This document shows positions 11,160 through 21,200 of a stretch of DNA of 64,000 nucleotides, one piece after another. This stretch comes from Brachynemurus nebulosus (taxonomy: Eukaryota > Arthropoda > Insecta > Neuroptera > Myrmeleontidae). The position numbers were made by a program, and so were the translations under genes. The notes under the pieces are model-generated. The model saw only the letters and a program-made list of their open reading frames with translations, did not search any database and was not told the DNA's origin. Each line of letters starts with the position of its first letter. The stretch's first letter is position 1. The DNA is taken from NCBI GenBank assembly GCA_035578155.1, contig JAPWDM010000004.1:33745887-33809886 (forward strand), read 5' to 3'.

Positions 11160-11321
11160 CCAGTGGATCTAGTGGTGGTACCAGAATTGTGGCCGGAATC
11201 AATAGCAGAAGATGGCTGAGTACGATGTACGATATGCAAAAGATGTGTCTATGAAGTCTGCTCTGGTTGCAATGAGAAAGATGGCGATTTTACTTGTGAG
11301 TTTTGTTTTAAAAATAAATAG
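11160..11321 (+). pseudogene. C-terminal PHD-like finger relic of a pogo-type transposase
   Basis: An open stretch reads PVDLVVVPELWPESIAEDG, then a TGA stop (11217-11219), then VRCTICKRCVYEVCSGC, then DGDFTCEFCFKNK and a TAG stop. The C-x2-C, x-C-x-G-C and C-x2-C pattern matches the cysteine-rich finger at the C-terminus of many insect pogo/Tigger-like transposases, where W and H normally occupy the middle; here C and Y stand in those places. The TGA probably replaces the usual tryptophan before the finger. Nothing of the catalytic DDE core is recognisable, so this is a remnant. Confidence 0.6.
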
Positions 11322-11576
11322 TTACCATCTGAGTACTTTGGATAATTAAAAATTGTTTTTATGATTGCTAACTAGTAGCAAATTGTAATATTTTTGATTA
11401 AAAATTGTAATTTCATCTAAAAATTAAAAAGTCAGTTTTAAATCTATGTTAACTTTTAATATTAATAATACTATGCCACTTTACCTACCCAAGGTGGGTA
11501 ATGTGGTCATTTTGTCACTTAAGAAATAATTGATAATTTTTTATTACTGTGAATATGTAAACCGTGGTTGTATGAA

Positions 11577-11850
11577 AAATGCGCACATGAAATTTGCTCA
11601 CATCGAAATCTCCTCACACGAAAACTCCTCACAGTGATAAATGCTCACACGAAATATCCCCACACAGAAAATTCCGCACACAGAAAAATGCGCACACAGA
11701 AAATTCCTCACACAGAAAATTCCGCACCACGGAAAAATGCTCACACAGAAAATTCCTCACATGGAAAAATGCGCACAGTGATAAATGCTCACAAGAAAAA
11801 TGCCCACGTTTGATAAATCCTCACACTGAAAAATGCTCACATTAGTTATT
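11577..11850 (+). repeat. Outer minisatellite of the left foldback arm
   Basis: Units of about 20-22 bp combine GAAAAATGCGCACACA and GAAAATTCCTCACACA variants. The array has no stop codon in several frames, which creates false open frames rich in H, T, K and S. Its inverted partner is at 15918-16182. Confidence 0.85.
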
Positions 11851-12399
11851 AAACAGGTGACACAAAATTAATATTTCATGAATTTCTCATGCAAATAAGT
11901 TGTTTAATAAAAAAATTAGACATCTTAGAATCCAGACTAAATTATCGATCTCATTATATCCCGGTGGAATATTCCCGTAGGAGAAAACACAAATTTATTA
12001 TAATGAGACCAGATTGGCTGAATCGATACTAATTAAATTTGGTAATAAAGATAGTATATATGATTTGAATTAACAGGAATCATAATTTTATTCTGATGAA
12101 GAGTTCCCACGGGGTCACCAATGACAAAACAGTTGTACCAATTTATTGAATCAAATCTGGTATAGAAATCTTGGTCTTAATACAATGTGAAAATTTGTAT
12201 GCTTGGATGTTTGTTGATTAATCACGCCAAAACGGCTGAACCGATTTTGATAAAATATTATATACAGACATTTTATACACTGAATTAACACACAGGATAC
12301 CTAAACTTTATCCCGGCTCCAAGTTCTTGAGGGTTACAAAACCCCTGCCACAATCACTCCCAATTAATGAAAACGAATTCGATGAAATTTGGTACCCAG

Positions 12400-13340
12400 A
12401 TACTATTTACTTGAAATTAACACATAGAATTATGTTATCCCGATTGAAGGTTCCTGTGGGATGCAAAACCAGTTATATAATCACATCGAAATGACTGAAC
12501 CGAATTCAATGAAATTTGGTACCCAGATACTATTTACCCGGAATTAACACATAGACTTATGTTATCCCGATTGAAGGTTCCTGTGGGATGCAAAACCAGT
12601 TAAATAATCACATCGAAATGACTGAACCTAATTCAATGCAATTTGGTACCCAGATACTATTTACCCGGAATTAACACATAGAATTATGTTATCCCGATTG
12701 AAGGTTCCTGTGGGATGCAAAACCAGTTAAATAATCACACCGAAATGATCGAACCGAATTCAATGAAATTTGGTACCCAGATACTATTTACCCGGAATTA
12801 ACACATAGAATTATGTTATCCCAACTGAAGGTTCCTGTGGGATGCAAAACCAGTTAAATAATCACATCGAAATGACTGAACCAAATTCAATGCAATTTAG
12901 TACCCGCAGATACTATTTACCCGAAATAACACGTAGAATTATGTTATCCCGACTGAAGGTTCCTGTGGGATGTAAAACCAGTTAAATAATCACATCGAAA
13001 TGACTGAACCGAATTCAATGCAATTTGGTACCCAGATACTATTTACCCGAAATTAACACGTAGAATTATGTTATCCCGACTGAAGGTTCCTGTGGGATGA
13101 AAAACCAGTTATATAATCACATCGAAATGACTAAACCGAATTCAATGAAATTTGGTACCCAGATACTATTTACACGGAATTAACACATAGAATTATGTTA
13201 TCCCGATTGAAGATTCCTGTGGGATGCAAAACTAATTTCATAATCACATCGAATTAACTAAATCGAATTAGATAAAATTTAGGATACAGACACTAATTAC
13301 CGTCAACACATACAGCAATAATTTTAATAACACATAGGAT
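12400..13340 (+). repeat. 127-bp tandem repeat, left arm
   Basis: TTCCTGTGGGATGCAAAACC or a close variant occurs at 12451, 12578, 12705, 12832, 12960, 13087 and 13214, a spacing of 127-128. Each unit contains GAATTCAATGAAATTTGGTA, a variant of a motif found in many arthropod transposons. More diverged units continue inward to about 13500. Confidence 0.85.
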
Positions 13341-14145
13341 AGTTTTATCCAGATTAGAAATTCCTGGGGGATGCAATACCAATTACATAATCACGTCCAA
13401 ATAGCTAAACCGAATGCGATGAAATTTAGTACACAGATATGATTTATCTTGAATCAACACATAGGTTAACCGTATTCCAGGTGGAGGGTCCTGTGGGATA
13501 CGGACCCAGTTAGTTAATTACAGCGAAATGACTGAACTAAATTCCATGAAATTTGATATATATCTACAGAAGCTATTTAGTACGAATGTATATAGAAATA
13601 ATTTTAATATTTATTAATGCATATAATATTTTTATCCCGATTGAAGATTCCTGGAGGAAACAAACAAAAACTACTTAATCACGCGCCAATATTCTTAAAA
13701 TTGATTTTAATTTCATTTCTTTACTTGTGAGTTGTTGGTTATAAATTGAATTTAGTTCTTTTATATGTAAAAAAACAATTTTCTCATAATTACCTGAAGA
13801 ACTCTTTGAAGAACTCTTTTTAGAAGAAATTAACTCTTTAAATGGTGTATAAGCACTTTTATTTTAAATATCTAATTTACTTAACAGAAATTTGCGTTTG
13901 GGTTTTTTCTTTGTAAAAGAAACAAAATAGTATTGCTTGAGTAAACTATTTTATTTGTAATTAAAATTCTTTCATTTTAATTTAATAAAACACAATGATT
14001 ATTCTTAATATACTATAGTTTACAATAGTAATATACAATATAATATATACAGAAAAAAATATACATTAAATAGTTTAAAATTTACAATAATATCTAAATA
14101 CAGTAGAAAGAATATATCTAAAAGTTTTCTTGTTTTATTTAATAG

Positions 14146-14310
14146 TTACTGTAAATTTGCTAATCTTCGCAAATATTTTAATTTATCATCTATATTTGGA
14201 TAATTATTTACTTGTTCTGCAACTGCTGCGTGTAAATTCTCGTATTTCCTTTTTCTTACTTCTAATCTACCTGCTACCACATTCGCCAACGTCAGCTTAT
14301 GGCAAGACAT
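14146..14310 (-). CDS. Small open frame in the foldback loop, possible transposase tail
   Basis: The loop of the foldback element codes, on the minus strand, for 54 residues from ATG (14310-14308) to TAA (14148-14146). The product is highly charged and probably helical: it begins MSCHKLTLANVVAGRLEVRK, contains KRKYENLHAAVAEQVNNY and ends DDKLKYLRRLANLQ. A polyadenylation signal AATAAA (14139-14134) follows the stop by a few bases. An upstream stop in the same frame (TAA about 18 bases before the ATG) means that this is either a short protein or the remains of a last exon. No family is recognised. Its position suggests a remnant of the element's own transposase. Confidence 0.4.
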   Translation of the reverse strand: MSCHKLTLANVVAGRLEVRKRKYENLHAAVAEQVNNYPNIDDKLKYLRRLANLQ

Positions 14311-15049
14311 ATCTCTTAGAAGCCCTTAAAATAGTATCCATATACTTGGATGGCTGCAAAGAAAAATCCCAAACGTAAATTTCTGTTAAGTAAATTAGAT
14401 ATTTTAGAATAAAAGTGCTTATACACCATTTAAAGAGTTAGTTTCTTCTAAAAAGAGTTCTTCAAAGAGTTCTTCGGGTAATTATGAGAAAATTGGTTTT
14501 TTACATATAAAAGAACTAAATTCAATTTATAACCAACAATTCACAAGTAAAGAAATGAAATTAAAATCAATTTTAAGAATATTGGCGCGTGATTAAGTAG
14601 TTTTTGTTTGTTTCCTCCAGGAATCTTCAATCGGGATAAAAATATTATATGCATTATAAATATTAAAATTATTTTTATATACATTCGTACTAAATAGCTT
14701 CTGTAGATATATATCAAATTTCATGGAATTTAGTTCAGTCATTTCGCTGTAATTAACTAATTGGGTCCGTATCCCACAGGACCCTCCACCTGGAATACGG
14801 TTAACCTATGTGTTGATTCAAGATAAATCATATCTGTGTACTAAATTTCATCGCATTCGGTTTAGCTATTTGGACGTGATTATGTAATTGGTATTGCATC
14901 CCCCAGGAATTTCTAATCTGGATAAAACTATCCTATGTGTTATTAAAATTATTGCTGTATGTGTTGACGGTAATTAGTGTCTGTATCCTAAATTTTATTT
15001 AATTCGATTTAGTTAATTCGATGTGATTATGAAATTAGTTTTGCATCCC

Positions 15050-15420
15050 ACAGGAATCTTCAATCGGGATAACATAATTCTATGTGTTAATTCCGTGTAA
15101 ATAGTATCTGGGTACCAAATTTCATTGAATTCGGTTTAGTCATTTCGATGTGATTATATAACTGGTTTTTCATCCCACAGGGACCTTCAGTCGGGATAAC
15201 ATAATTCTACGTGTTAATTTCGGGTAAATAGTATCTGGGTACCAAATTGCATTGAATTCGGTTCAGTCATTTCGATGTGATTATTTAACTGGTTTTGCAT
15301 CCCACAGGAACCTTCAATCGGGATAACATAATTCTATGTGTTAATTTCAAGTAAATAGTATCTGGGTACCAAATTTCATCGAATTCGTTTTCATTATTTG
15401 GGACTGATTGTGCAGGGGGT
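15050..15420 (-). repeat. 127-bp tandem repeat, right arm (fewer units)
   Basis: The complementary partner of 12400-13340. Only about three tight units are present, at spacings of about 126. This makes the right arm about 517 bp shorter than the left, close to four units. Confidence 0.8.
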
Positions 15421-15917
15421 TTTGTAACCCTCAAGAACTTGGAGCCGGGATAAAGTTTAGGTATCCTGTGTGTTAATTCAGTGTATAAAATGTCTGTATA
15501 TAATATTTTATCAAAATCGGTTCAGCCGTTTTGGCGTGATTAATCAACAAACATCCAAGCATACAAATTTTCACATTGTATTAAGACCAAGATTTCTATA
15601 CCAGATTTGATTCAATAAATTGGTACAACTGTTTTGTCATTGGTGACCCCGTGGGAACTCTTCATCAGAATAAAATTATGATTCCTGTTAATTCAAATCA
15701 TATATACTATCTTTATTACCAAATTTAATTAGTATCGATTCAGCCAATCTGGTCTCATTATAATAAATTTGTGTTTTCTCCTACGGGAATATTCCACCGG
15801 GATATAATGAGATCGATAATTTAGTCTGGATTCTAAGATGTCTAATTTTTTTATTAAACAACTTATTTGCATGAGAAATTCATGAAATATTAATTTTGTG
15901 TCACCTGTTTAATAACT

Positions 15918-16182
15918 AATGTGAGCATTTTTCAGTGTGAGGATTTATCAACGTGGGCATTTTTCTTGTGAGCATTTATCACTGTGCGCATTTTTCCATG
16001 TGAGGAATTTTCTGTGTGAGCATTTTTCCGTGTGCGGAATTTTCTGTGTGAGGAATTTTCTGTGTGCGCATTTTTCTGTGTGCGGAATTTTCTGTGTGGG
16101 GATATTTCGTGTGAGCATTTATCACTGTGAGGAGTTTTCGTGTGAGGAGATTTCGTGTGAGCAAATTTCATGTGCGCATTTT
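15918..16182 (-). repeat. Outer minisatellite of the right foldback arm
   Basis: GTGTGCGGAATTTTCTGTGT and related 20-22 bp units, the inverted partner of 11577-11850. Confidence 0.85.
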
Positions 16183-16599
16183 TCTGGTCACCGTAAACCG
16201 TATGTATATTATAAAATAAAGACTTTATTAAATTTGCAATTGTATTATATCAAGAAATATCAATTAATTAAAACCGTTTAGAAAATATATCAATTCAAAC
16301 CTTAGGGTGGCCACATTGCCCTATCTTCCCCTATACTTATAGATAAAAAAAAATTAAAAAATCAAATCAAATGGCTCTTGGTTTATTTTTTGTATTTGTA
16401 ACTAGGAAAAAATTATTTACTTTTCTTGTTACTATGAGAAAAATTGGTAATTTTTAAAAATCTTTGAAAATATTTGACACTTTAAGACGTCAAAAAATGT
16501 CTTATCCGATTATTCGCTTAATAACGGCAATTTACCTGCCCTTTCTGGTAGCTTATAATTACATTGTAAGTAGAATTCTGATGTCTAGGAAATAGTCTC

Positions 16600-16730
16600 T
16601 GTAAAACGAAAAAAACACGAACAACCTACAAAAAGAACTGAAAAGAGCTCTTCTTATGTCCAGGAATTACACACTGTATAAATAAAAAAAATATAAAAAC
16701 ACGAACAACTTACAAACAGAACTGAAATCC
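16600..16730. repeat. Direct repeat pair
   Basis: CACGAACAACCTACAAAAAG (from about 16615) recurs with two changes at about 16700, followed in both places by AACTGAAA. Confidence 0.5.
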
Positions 16731-17093
16731 CACCAAAAAACATTTCCTGTTAAAAATTTAGCCAAGACTCGCAACTATTTTACTCTTAGAAAGTTATGAG
16801 ATCTAATGTAACGCCAAGCCTTAAATAAGTCGACATCATGCTTAACTCAAGTTATAAGGCTAGACTGATTCCTGAAGCTATGGTAAATATAGCACATAGC
16901 ACAATAATCTGCTATGAGCTGTTAATGTTTGGTTTTATTTACCATATTTTCGCGAGACGGCCAAGTCTTATAACTTGAGTTAACAATGATGTCGACTTAT
17001 TTAGGGCTTGGCGTTACATTAGATCTCATAACTTTTTAAGAGTAAAATAGTTGCGAGTCTTGACTAAATTTTTAACATGAAATGTTTTTTGGT
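16731..17093. mobile_element. Hairpin MITE, 363 bp
   Basis: Arms of about 135 bases are nearly identical in inverse. The left opens CACCAAAAAACATTTCCTGT and includes ATGTAACGCCAAGCC and AAGTCGACATCAT; each has its complement in the right arm. The loop of about 95 bases is non-coding. Confidence 0.8.
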
Positions 17094-17639
17094 CGGATAT
17101 ATGTATTTCTTTAATTAAGTAAGGAAAAATTAAATGCGAGGTAAATTTAAATCGAAAAATAATCATTCTATTAAACTGTTAAATAATGTCAAAACTGTTC
17201 CAGTATTGGATCGCGTTCCGGTATCGGGGCTTTTACCCTACATAGTGCGAAAATAAGTAGGTACTAAAAAATTTTAATTGGCGTGCTATATATAGTATTA
17301 ATAATAAACTATGTATTAAGTTTAAAAAAAAAAAAAAATTAGTGGTAGGTATTGATTAAAATAATCATGCTCATGAGTTAGGATGCTCATATCAGTTAAA
17401 TTTTTTATTTGGAATGAATTATTATTCTTTTGTTATATTGTATAATTGGCAGGGAAATATGACAAATTGATCAAAATGTGTATTAAACTTTTTTTGTTCA
17501 AAACCAATATCTAGGTAATTTAATTGTTCAGAAATTATTACCTAACTTGACTGTTTGGATGTGGGTTAATAACTTTATTCAAAAATTGACACTTTAATTG
17601 ATGTGAGCATCCTAACCAATAAGCATACTAGCATATGTA

Positions 17640-18540
17640 GGAGAGACTGAGGTAATCTGACCACTCTAAGACAAAATGTTGTTTAGTTTATTTGTTTGAA
17701 AAGAAATAGAGATTAATAAGTATTTAGCACATAGTTGCTTTAGTGTAGAACCATTAACCATCAATATATCAACAATATCTTGAAAGGCATTTTTGCAATT
17801 TTTATTTTTCGCAACATGTGGAAAGTGACCACTTTACCTCACTATGTTAGGTAAAGTGGTCAGGGGTACCCATGTTAACCCAAAAAGAAATCTTAAAGTA
17901 ATAAATATGTTTATATACAAAATCAAACTATGTTTGTATCATTAATTATTATATATCGACGGACGGACGAACGGACATTGAAGTCTCATCCTAAGGGTTC
18001 CTTTTTCACATTTCGTCTCAGAACCCTAAAAACTGATTTCAGGTAATTATTTTGTTTATAGCATATGAAGAACTAAATAAAAGTTCTGAAGTTAATATAA
18101 TATGTTAAAATATTATAAGAATTCAAAATCCGAGCAGCGATCGGAGACCATTATAAGCCTGGCCACTTTACCCCGTTAGACGCCATTTCAGTAAATTACA
18201 ACTAATTTCAAGAAAGAATTTTCTGATTCATCGATAATTATATTATTTTAAAGGTAATTAGTTTTTAGCTATCTCAACTGAAAAATTGTATTCCTAATTA
18301 ATAAAAAAATAATGAGAATACAACTTACAACATACTTTACATCAACACTCGAAAATTCAGAAAACTCGTTATAATTTATATAATCTAGGGAACTGATCAT
18401 TGACATTTTAATAGAATACTAATGGCTTGTCTACAAGCTAATATTCAGCTTCGCCATAATATTGGAGTAGTTTCCGGTGAGTAAACGCCAATGCCCACTT
18501 TACCTCCGTCCTCCACTGGCCACTTTACCCCAGTCTCCAC
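17640..18540. mobile_element. Non-autonomous pogo-like element, 901 bp
   Basis: The inverted ends are GGAGAGACTGAGGTAATCTG and, complemented, GTGGAGACTGGGGTAAAGTG, each abutting TA (17638-17639, 18541-18542). The interior holds further GGTAAAGTGGTC and CCACTTTACC motifs like those of 10752-16331. At about 17956-18030 lies a GACGGACGGACGAACGGACA tract followed by TCAGAACCCTAAAAA, a combination common in arthropod repeats. No transposase frame remains. Confidence 0.7.
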
Positions 18541-18559
18541 TACTTACCTTTATGAGCAT

Positions 18560-19125
18560 CACTGATTATACCGGTTACCTAAAAGTATTTAAATTTTCTT
18601 TAAGTTTTCCTTTAAGGGTAAAATTTTGACAACAAAAAAATATTTTTTTAATATTCTTAAACTAAAAAAGCACCAGTAAAAATCCGAATATAGATACCCT
18701 GATTGTATACAGAGTTGGGTTAAAAATACCAAAATAACTCACGAGTAAGGTACTATAATTACCGAAAATCGAAAAAATTTTGTTTGGAAAAAGTAGTTCA
18801 TAATTGAAAGTTAATATAAAATTAAATTCGAAACCATAGCTAACTACAAGAGAGAATAAAGGACAATGTTCATTTCCAGATGGATTTTGGAACCCATGCG
18901 TGTACCCATGAAACTGGTGTAAAAATATTCTACTCATAAAGCGAATTTTTTTCTAAATCAACACTCTTCTAAAACGTGGCCATTAAAAATTACATTTTTA
19001 AGGGAGTTCTCTTATAAAGTTCTTTTAACAGATTTGGTTGTCAATTTGATCATATTTTCCTCTTCTTGGAAACTCTTTGTATGATATTTGTATAAAAATC
19101 ACATAGTGATTGAAAAATTATCAAA
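18560..19125. other. Intergenic DNA, no gene seen
   Basis: AT-rich sequence with no supported feature. A 91-codon minus-strand frame at 18662-18937 has no recognisable domain. Confidence 0.4.
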
Positions 19126-19131
19126 TTGGAT

Positions 19132-19200
19132 TGGCTGAAACTCGAACCCAAGATTTTTGATAAACAGTCAGGCACTTTGCCATTGGACAACCGACCTCTG
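19132..19200 (-). ncRNA. tRNA-like relic or SINE head
   Basis: On the minus strand GTCCAATGGCAAAGTGCC resembles a pol III A box, followed by CTGACTGTTTATCAAAAAT, like an anticodon arm, and then TTGGGTTCGAGTTTC, like a B box. Spacing and order fit a tRNA. The T stem does not pair well, so it is not a functional tRNA gene as read here. It may be a tRNA pseudogene or the head of a tRNA-derived SINE. Confidence 0.4.
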
Positions 19201-19447
19201 TTTGAGAACCATTCCATTTTGATAACGAATCAGTCACATATACGACTCTCTTTAATGCGAAAAACAGTTAATTTAATTTCAAATATTATCGAGTGCTTGC
19301 GAACATTACCTACTAAGTATAGTGAACTTTTATTTGTATTTAAACAAAAGTATATTCATATGTTTACTTAGTGTCAACTAAACTTTTAGGTACCCTATCA
19401 AGCAAGGTGCAAACTGCAAAATTTCTTACTTACGAAGAAAAACTTTC

Positions 19448-19592
19448 TATAGGTCAAATCAACTATTCTCTCTCTTTTTGTTTTCGTTATTTTTATATTT
19501 GAGTAACTATAGCAACTTAAGGTTGTACGCCTAATTTTGCTTCATTTGTTAATGATTTCAGACCATTTTTAGTTGATTTGACCTATATTTAT
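19448..19592. mobile_element. Small palindromic MITE
   Basis: It is bounded by ATAGGTCAAATCAACTA and its complement. The interior CTAATTTTGCTTCATTTGTT is shared with 45009-45190, so the two are related. Confidence 0.55.
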
Positions 19593-19670
19593 TGTTGTAT
19601 TGCAGTTCTAGAGTGTGTCATGTTTCAAAAGTGAATTCTGGGATTTTGATGTCCTGTTCGACCAAATGTA

Positions 19671-19928
19671 CAGCAGGATTCAGGGGGGGGGGGCAATGGG
19701 GGGAGGCCTTGACCCCCAGTATTCGTGCAAATAAAAAAATTAAAAACTTAAACAAGATTTATTAAAATGATATGGCAGAAGAAAAGGGGTAAGGATGCCG
19801 AAATTGGGTCAAGCATTTGTCGACCTGAACTTGTTTGCTATTCTAAGAATCTTTCAAGGTGGTTTTTATATTAAATATAATTTTTGCCCCCCCCCCCCCC
19901 CCAATATTTTTCTTGAAATCCCGTTTAT
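19671..19928. mobile_element. Insertion with G and C homopolymer tracts and 11-bp direct repeats
   Basis: GACCAAATGTA occurs at 19660-19670 and 19929-19939. The inserted 258 bp starts CAGCAGGATTCA followed by a G run and ends with a C run followed by CTTGAAATCCCG, giving an imperfect inverted end. It carries no gene. Confidence 0.6.
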
Positions 19929-20289
19929 GACCAAATGTATAATCAACGGAATAATCCATTAATTAAAAATGAAGTATGCTCTACTGTTTTGATACGTACT
20001 GTACAAATTGTACAACGTATTTTAAATAAAGCAATGAGCATAAAACACATACACGTAATTTACAATAAATATGATAAATATCAAGATTTATATGTAATAT
20101 GAATATCACACGTGTCATACTATATTAGCGCGCAATAAACTAAAATGCGCGCGTCTAATAACTCCGCCTAATGTAAGGGGAAATGACCAAGTAGGAAGTC
20201 CAAGAGGGATTACAATCACTACAATTGGTTGTACACTTTACGGGGGGAATAACCACTTTACCGACTTTATCACTTCACATATCTGAAAA

Positions 20290-21200
20290 ATATAACAAAT
20301 TCCTAATTTTTTTAAACTAAAGGACAGTGAAGTTAGCCACTTCTGTTTTTACCAATATACACTATCATTATCATTACTGTAATTATAAAAATTAAAAAAT
20401 AAGACCATTAAATTTATTGCAAAAAGTATTATTTTATATATGAAAAAGTTGATTGTTTCACTTTTATAACATATTTAATATACATAATATTCAATATAAT
20501 AAATATTTTCTTTATTTGAAACTAATATTTTACCCTTATTTTTATTTTAAATTAAATATATTGTCCCTCTTTTACTAAATAAAAAATTCTACTATTTAAT
20601 AGTAACATCGGACGAGTCTATTATAAACGAAAAGGGGAGATTATAGTGATGCATACACTATAATTATGTAACAGTGTATGAAACTAATTGACCGATGATT
20701 GCCGAACGTTTATTTAACATTTAAAAAGATAAAAGATGGCAAAAATTATTAAAAATAGGTACCTTAAATAAATATCTTATCAAGAAAATTTCAATTTGAC
20801 TGAGTAAAATAATTTCCTTTTGCATCAAAATAATTTCATGTTCCTACAAATTTAAATACGAATAAGTAACGTGAAGTTTGTTTTGAATGTACATATTCGT
20901 TCATACACTAAAAGGGGAAAGATGTCAGATGAAGTCAGTTAAAAAAGGATAGATTACACAAACAAGGCCAGTAAAGCCAGTTATTATAGATGCGTCTAGA
21001 TCTAGATGGACGGAATTACGTTGTGTGTATTACCGATTACTCGGTTTTACGTACCATATTTTTGGTACAAAATTATATATTTAACAAAATGTTACAATTA
21101 ATTAATTAAGTGTTTTAATTTGAAAAAAAATTTGATTAAATCCATATTAATACGTGTTATAGTTATTACTTTTTTGTATAAATTATTTAAACTAAACAAC
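20290..21200. other. Upstream region of Polycomb
   Basis: AT-rich DNA between the TE block and the Polycomb start codon. No other gene, clear TATA box or conserved control site could be identified by eye. Confidence 0.4.

Larger units (their letters stand above)
11566..16192. mobile_element. 4.6-kb foldback element with 9-bp target duplication
   Basis: It is flanked by GTAAACCGT at 11557-11565 and 16193-16201. The ends both begin GGT and share GAAAAATGCGCACATGAAAT. The arms are very long (about 11566-13905 and 14370-16192) and enclose a loop of about 465 bp. Each arm runs, from the outside in, through a minisatellite of about 20 bp, unique DNA, then tandem 127-bp units. Drosophila Foldback elements also have long arms made of tandem repeats and give 9-bp duplications, so a Foldback-like, MULE-related origin is inferred. 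It interrupts the pogo-like relic. Confidence 0.85.
10752..16331 (+). mobile_element. pogo-like element, about 944 bp, split by a foldback element
   Basis: The ends are GGGGAAGGCTCGCTATAGTG and, complemented, GGGGAAGATAGGGCAATGTG. Both abut TA (10750-10751, 16332-16333) and are followed by GGCC. Internal motifs of the type GGTAAAGTGGCCC and GGGTAATGTGGYC are shared with 17640-18540. Removing the inserted element 11566-16192 and one 9-bp duplicate leaves about 944 bp. A transposase C-terminal relic lies at 11160-11321. Confidence 0.7.

Noticed and set aside
11568..11845. Overlapping frames rich in H, T and K, also at 15932-16281
   Set aside because: They read through the 20-22 bp minisatellite in several frames; no real gene would do so in all of them.
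11577..11850. Short regular repeats considered as a CRISPR array
   Set aside because: The units are contiguous, without unique spacers, mirrored in the opposite arm, and in a eukaryotic genome.
20160..20280. Possible third pogo-like fragment (AAGGGGAAATGACC, CCACTTTACCG)
   Set aside because: Motifs resemble the two pogo-like elements, but matching ends and TA duplications could not be found.
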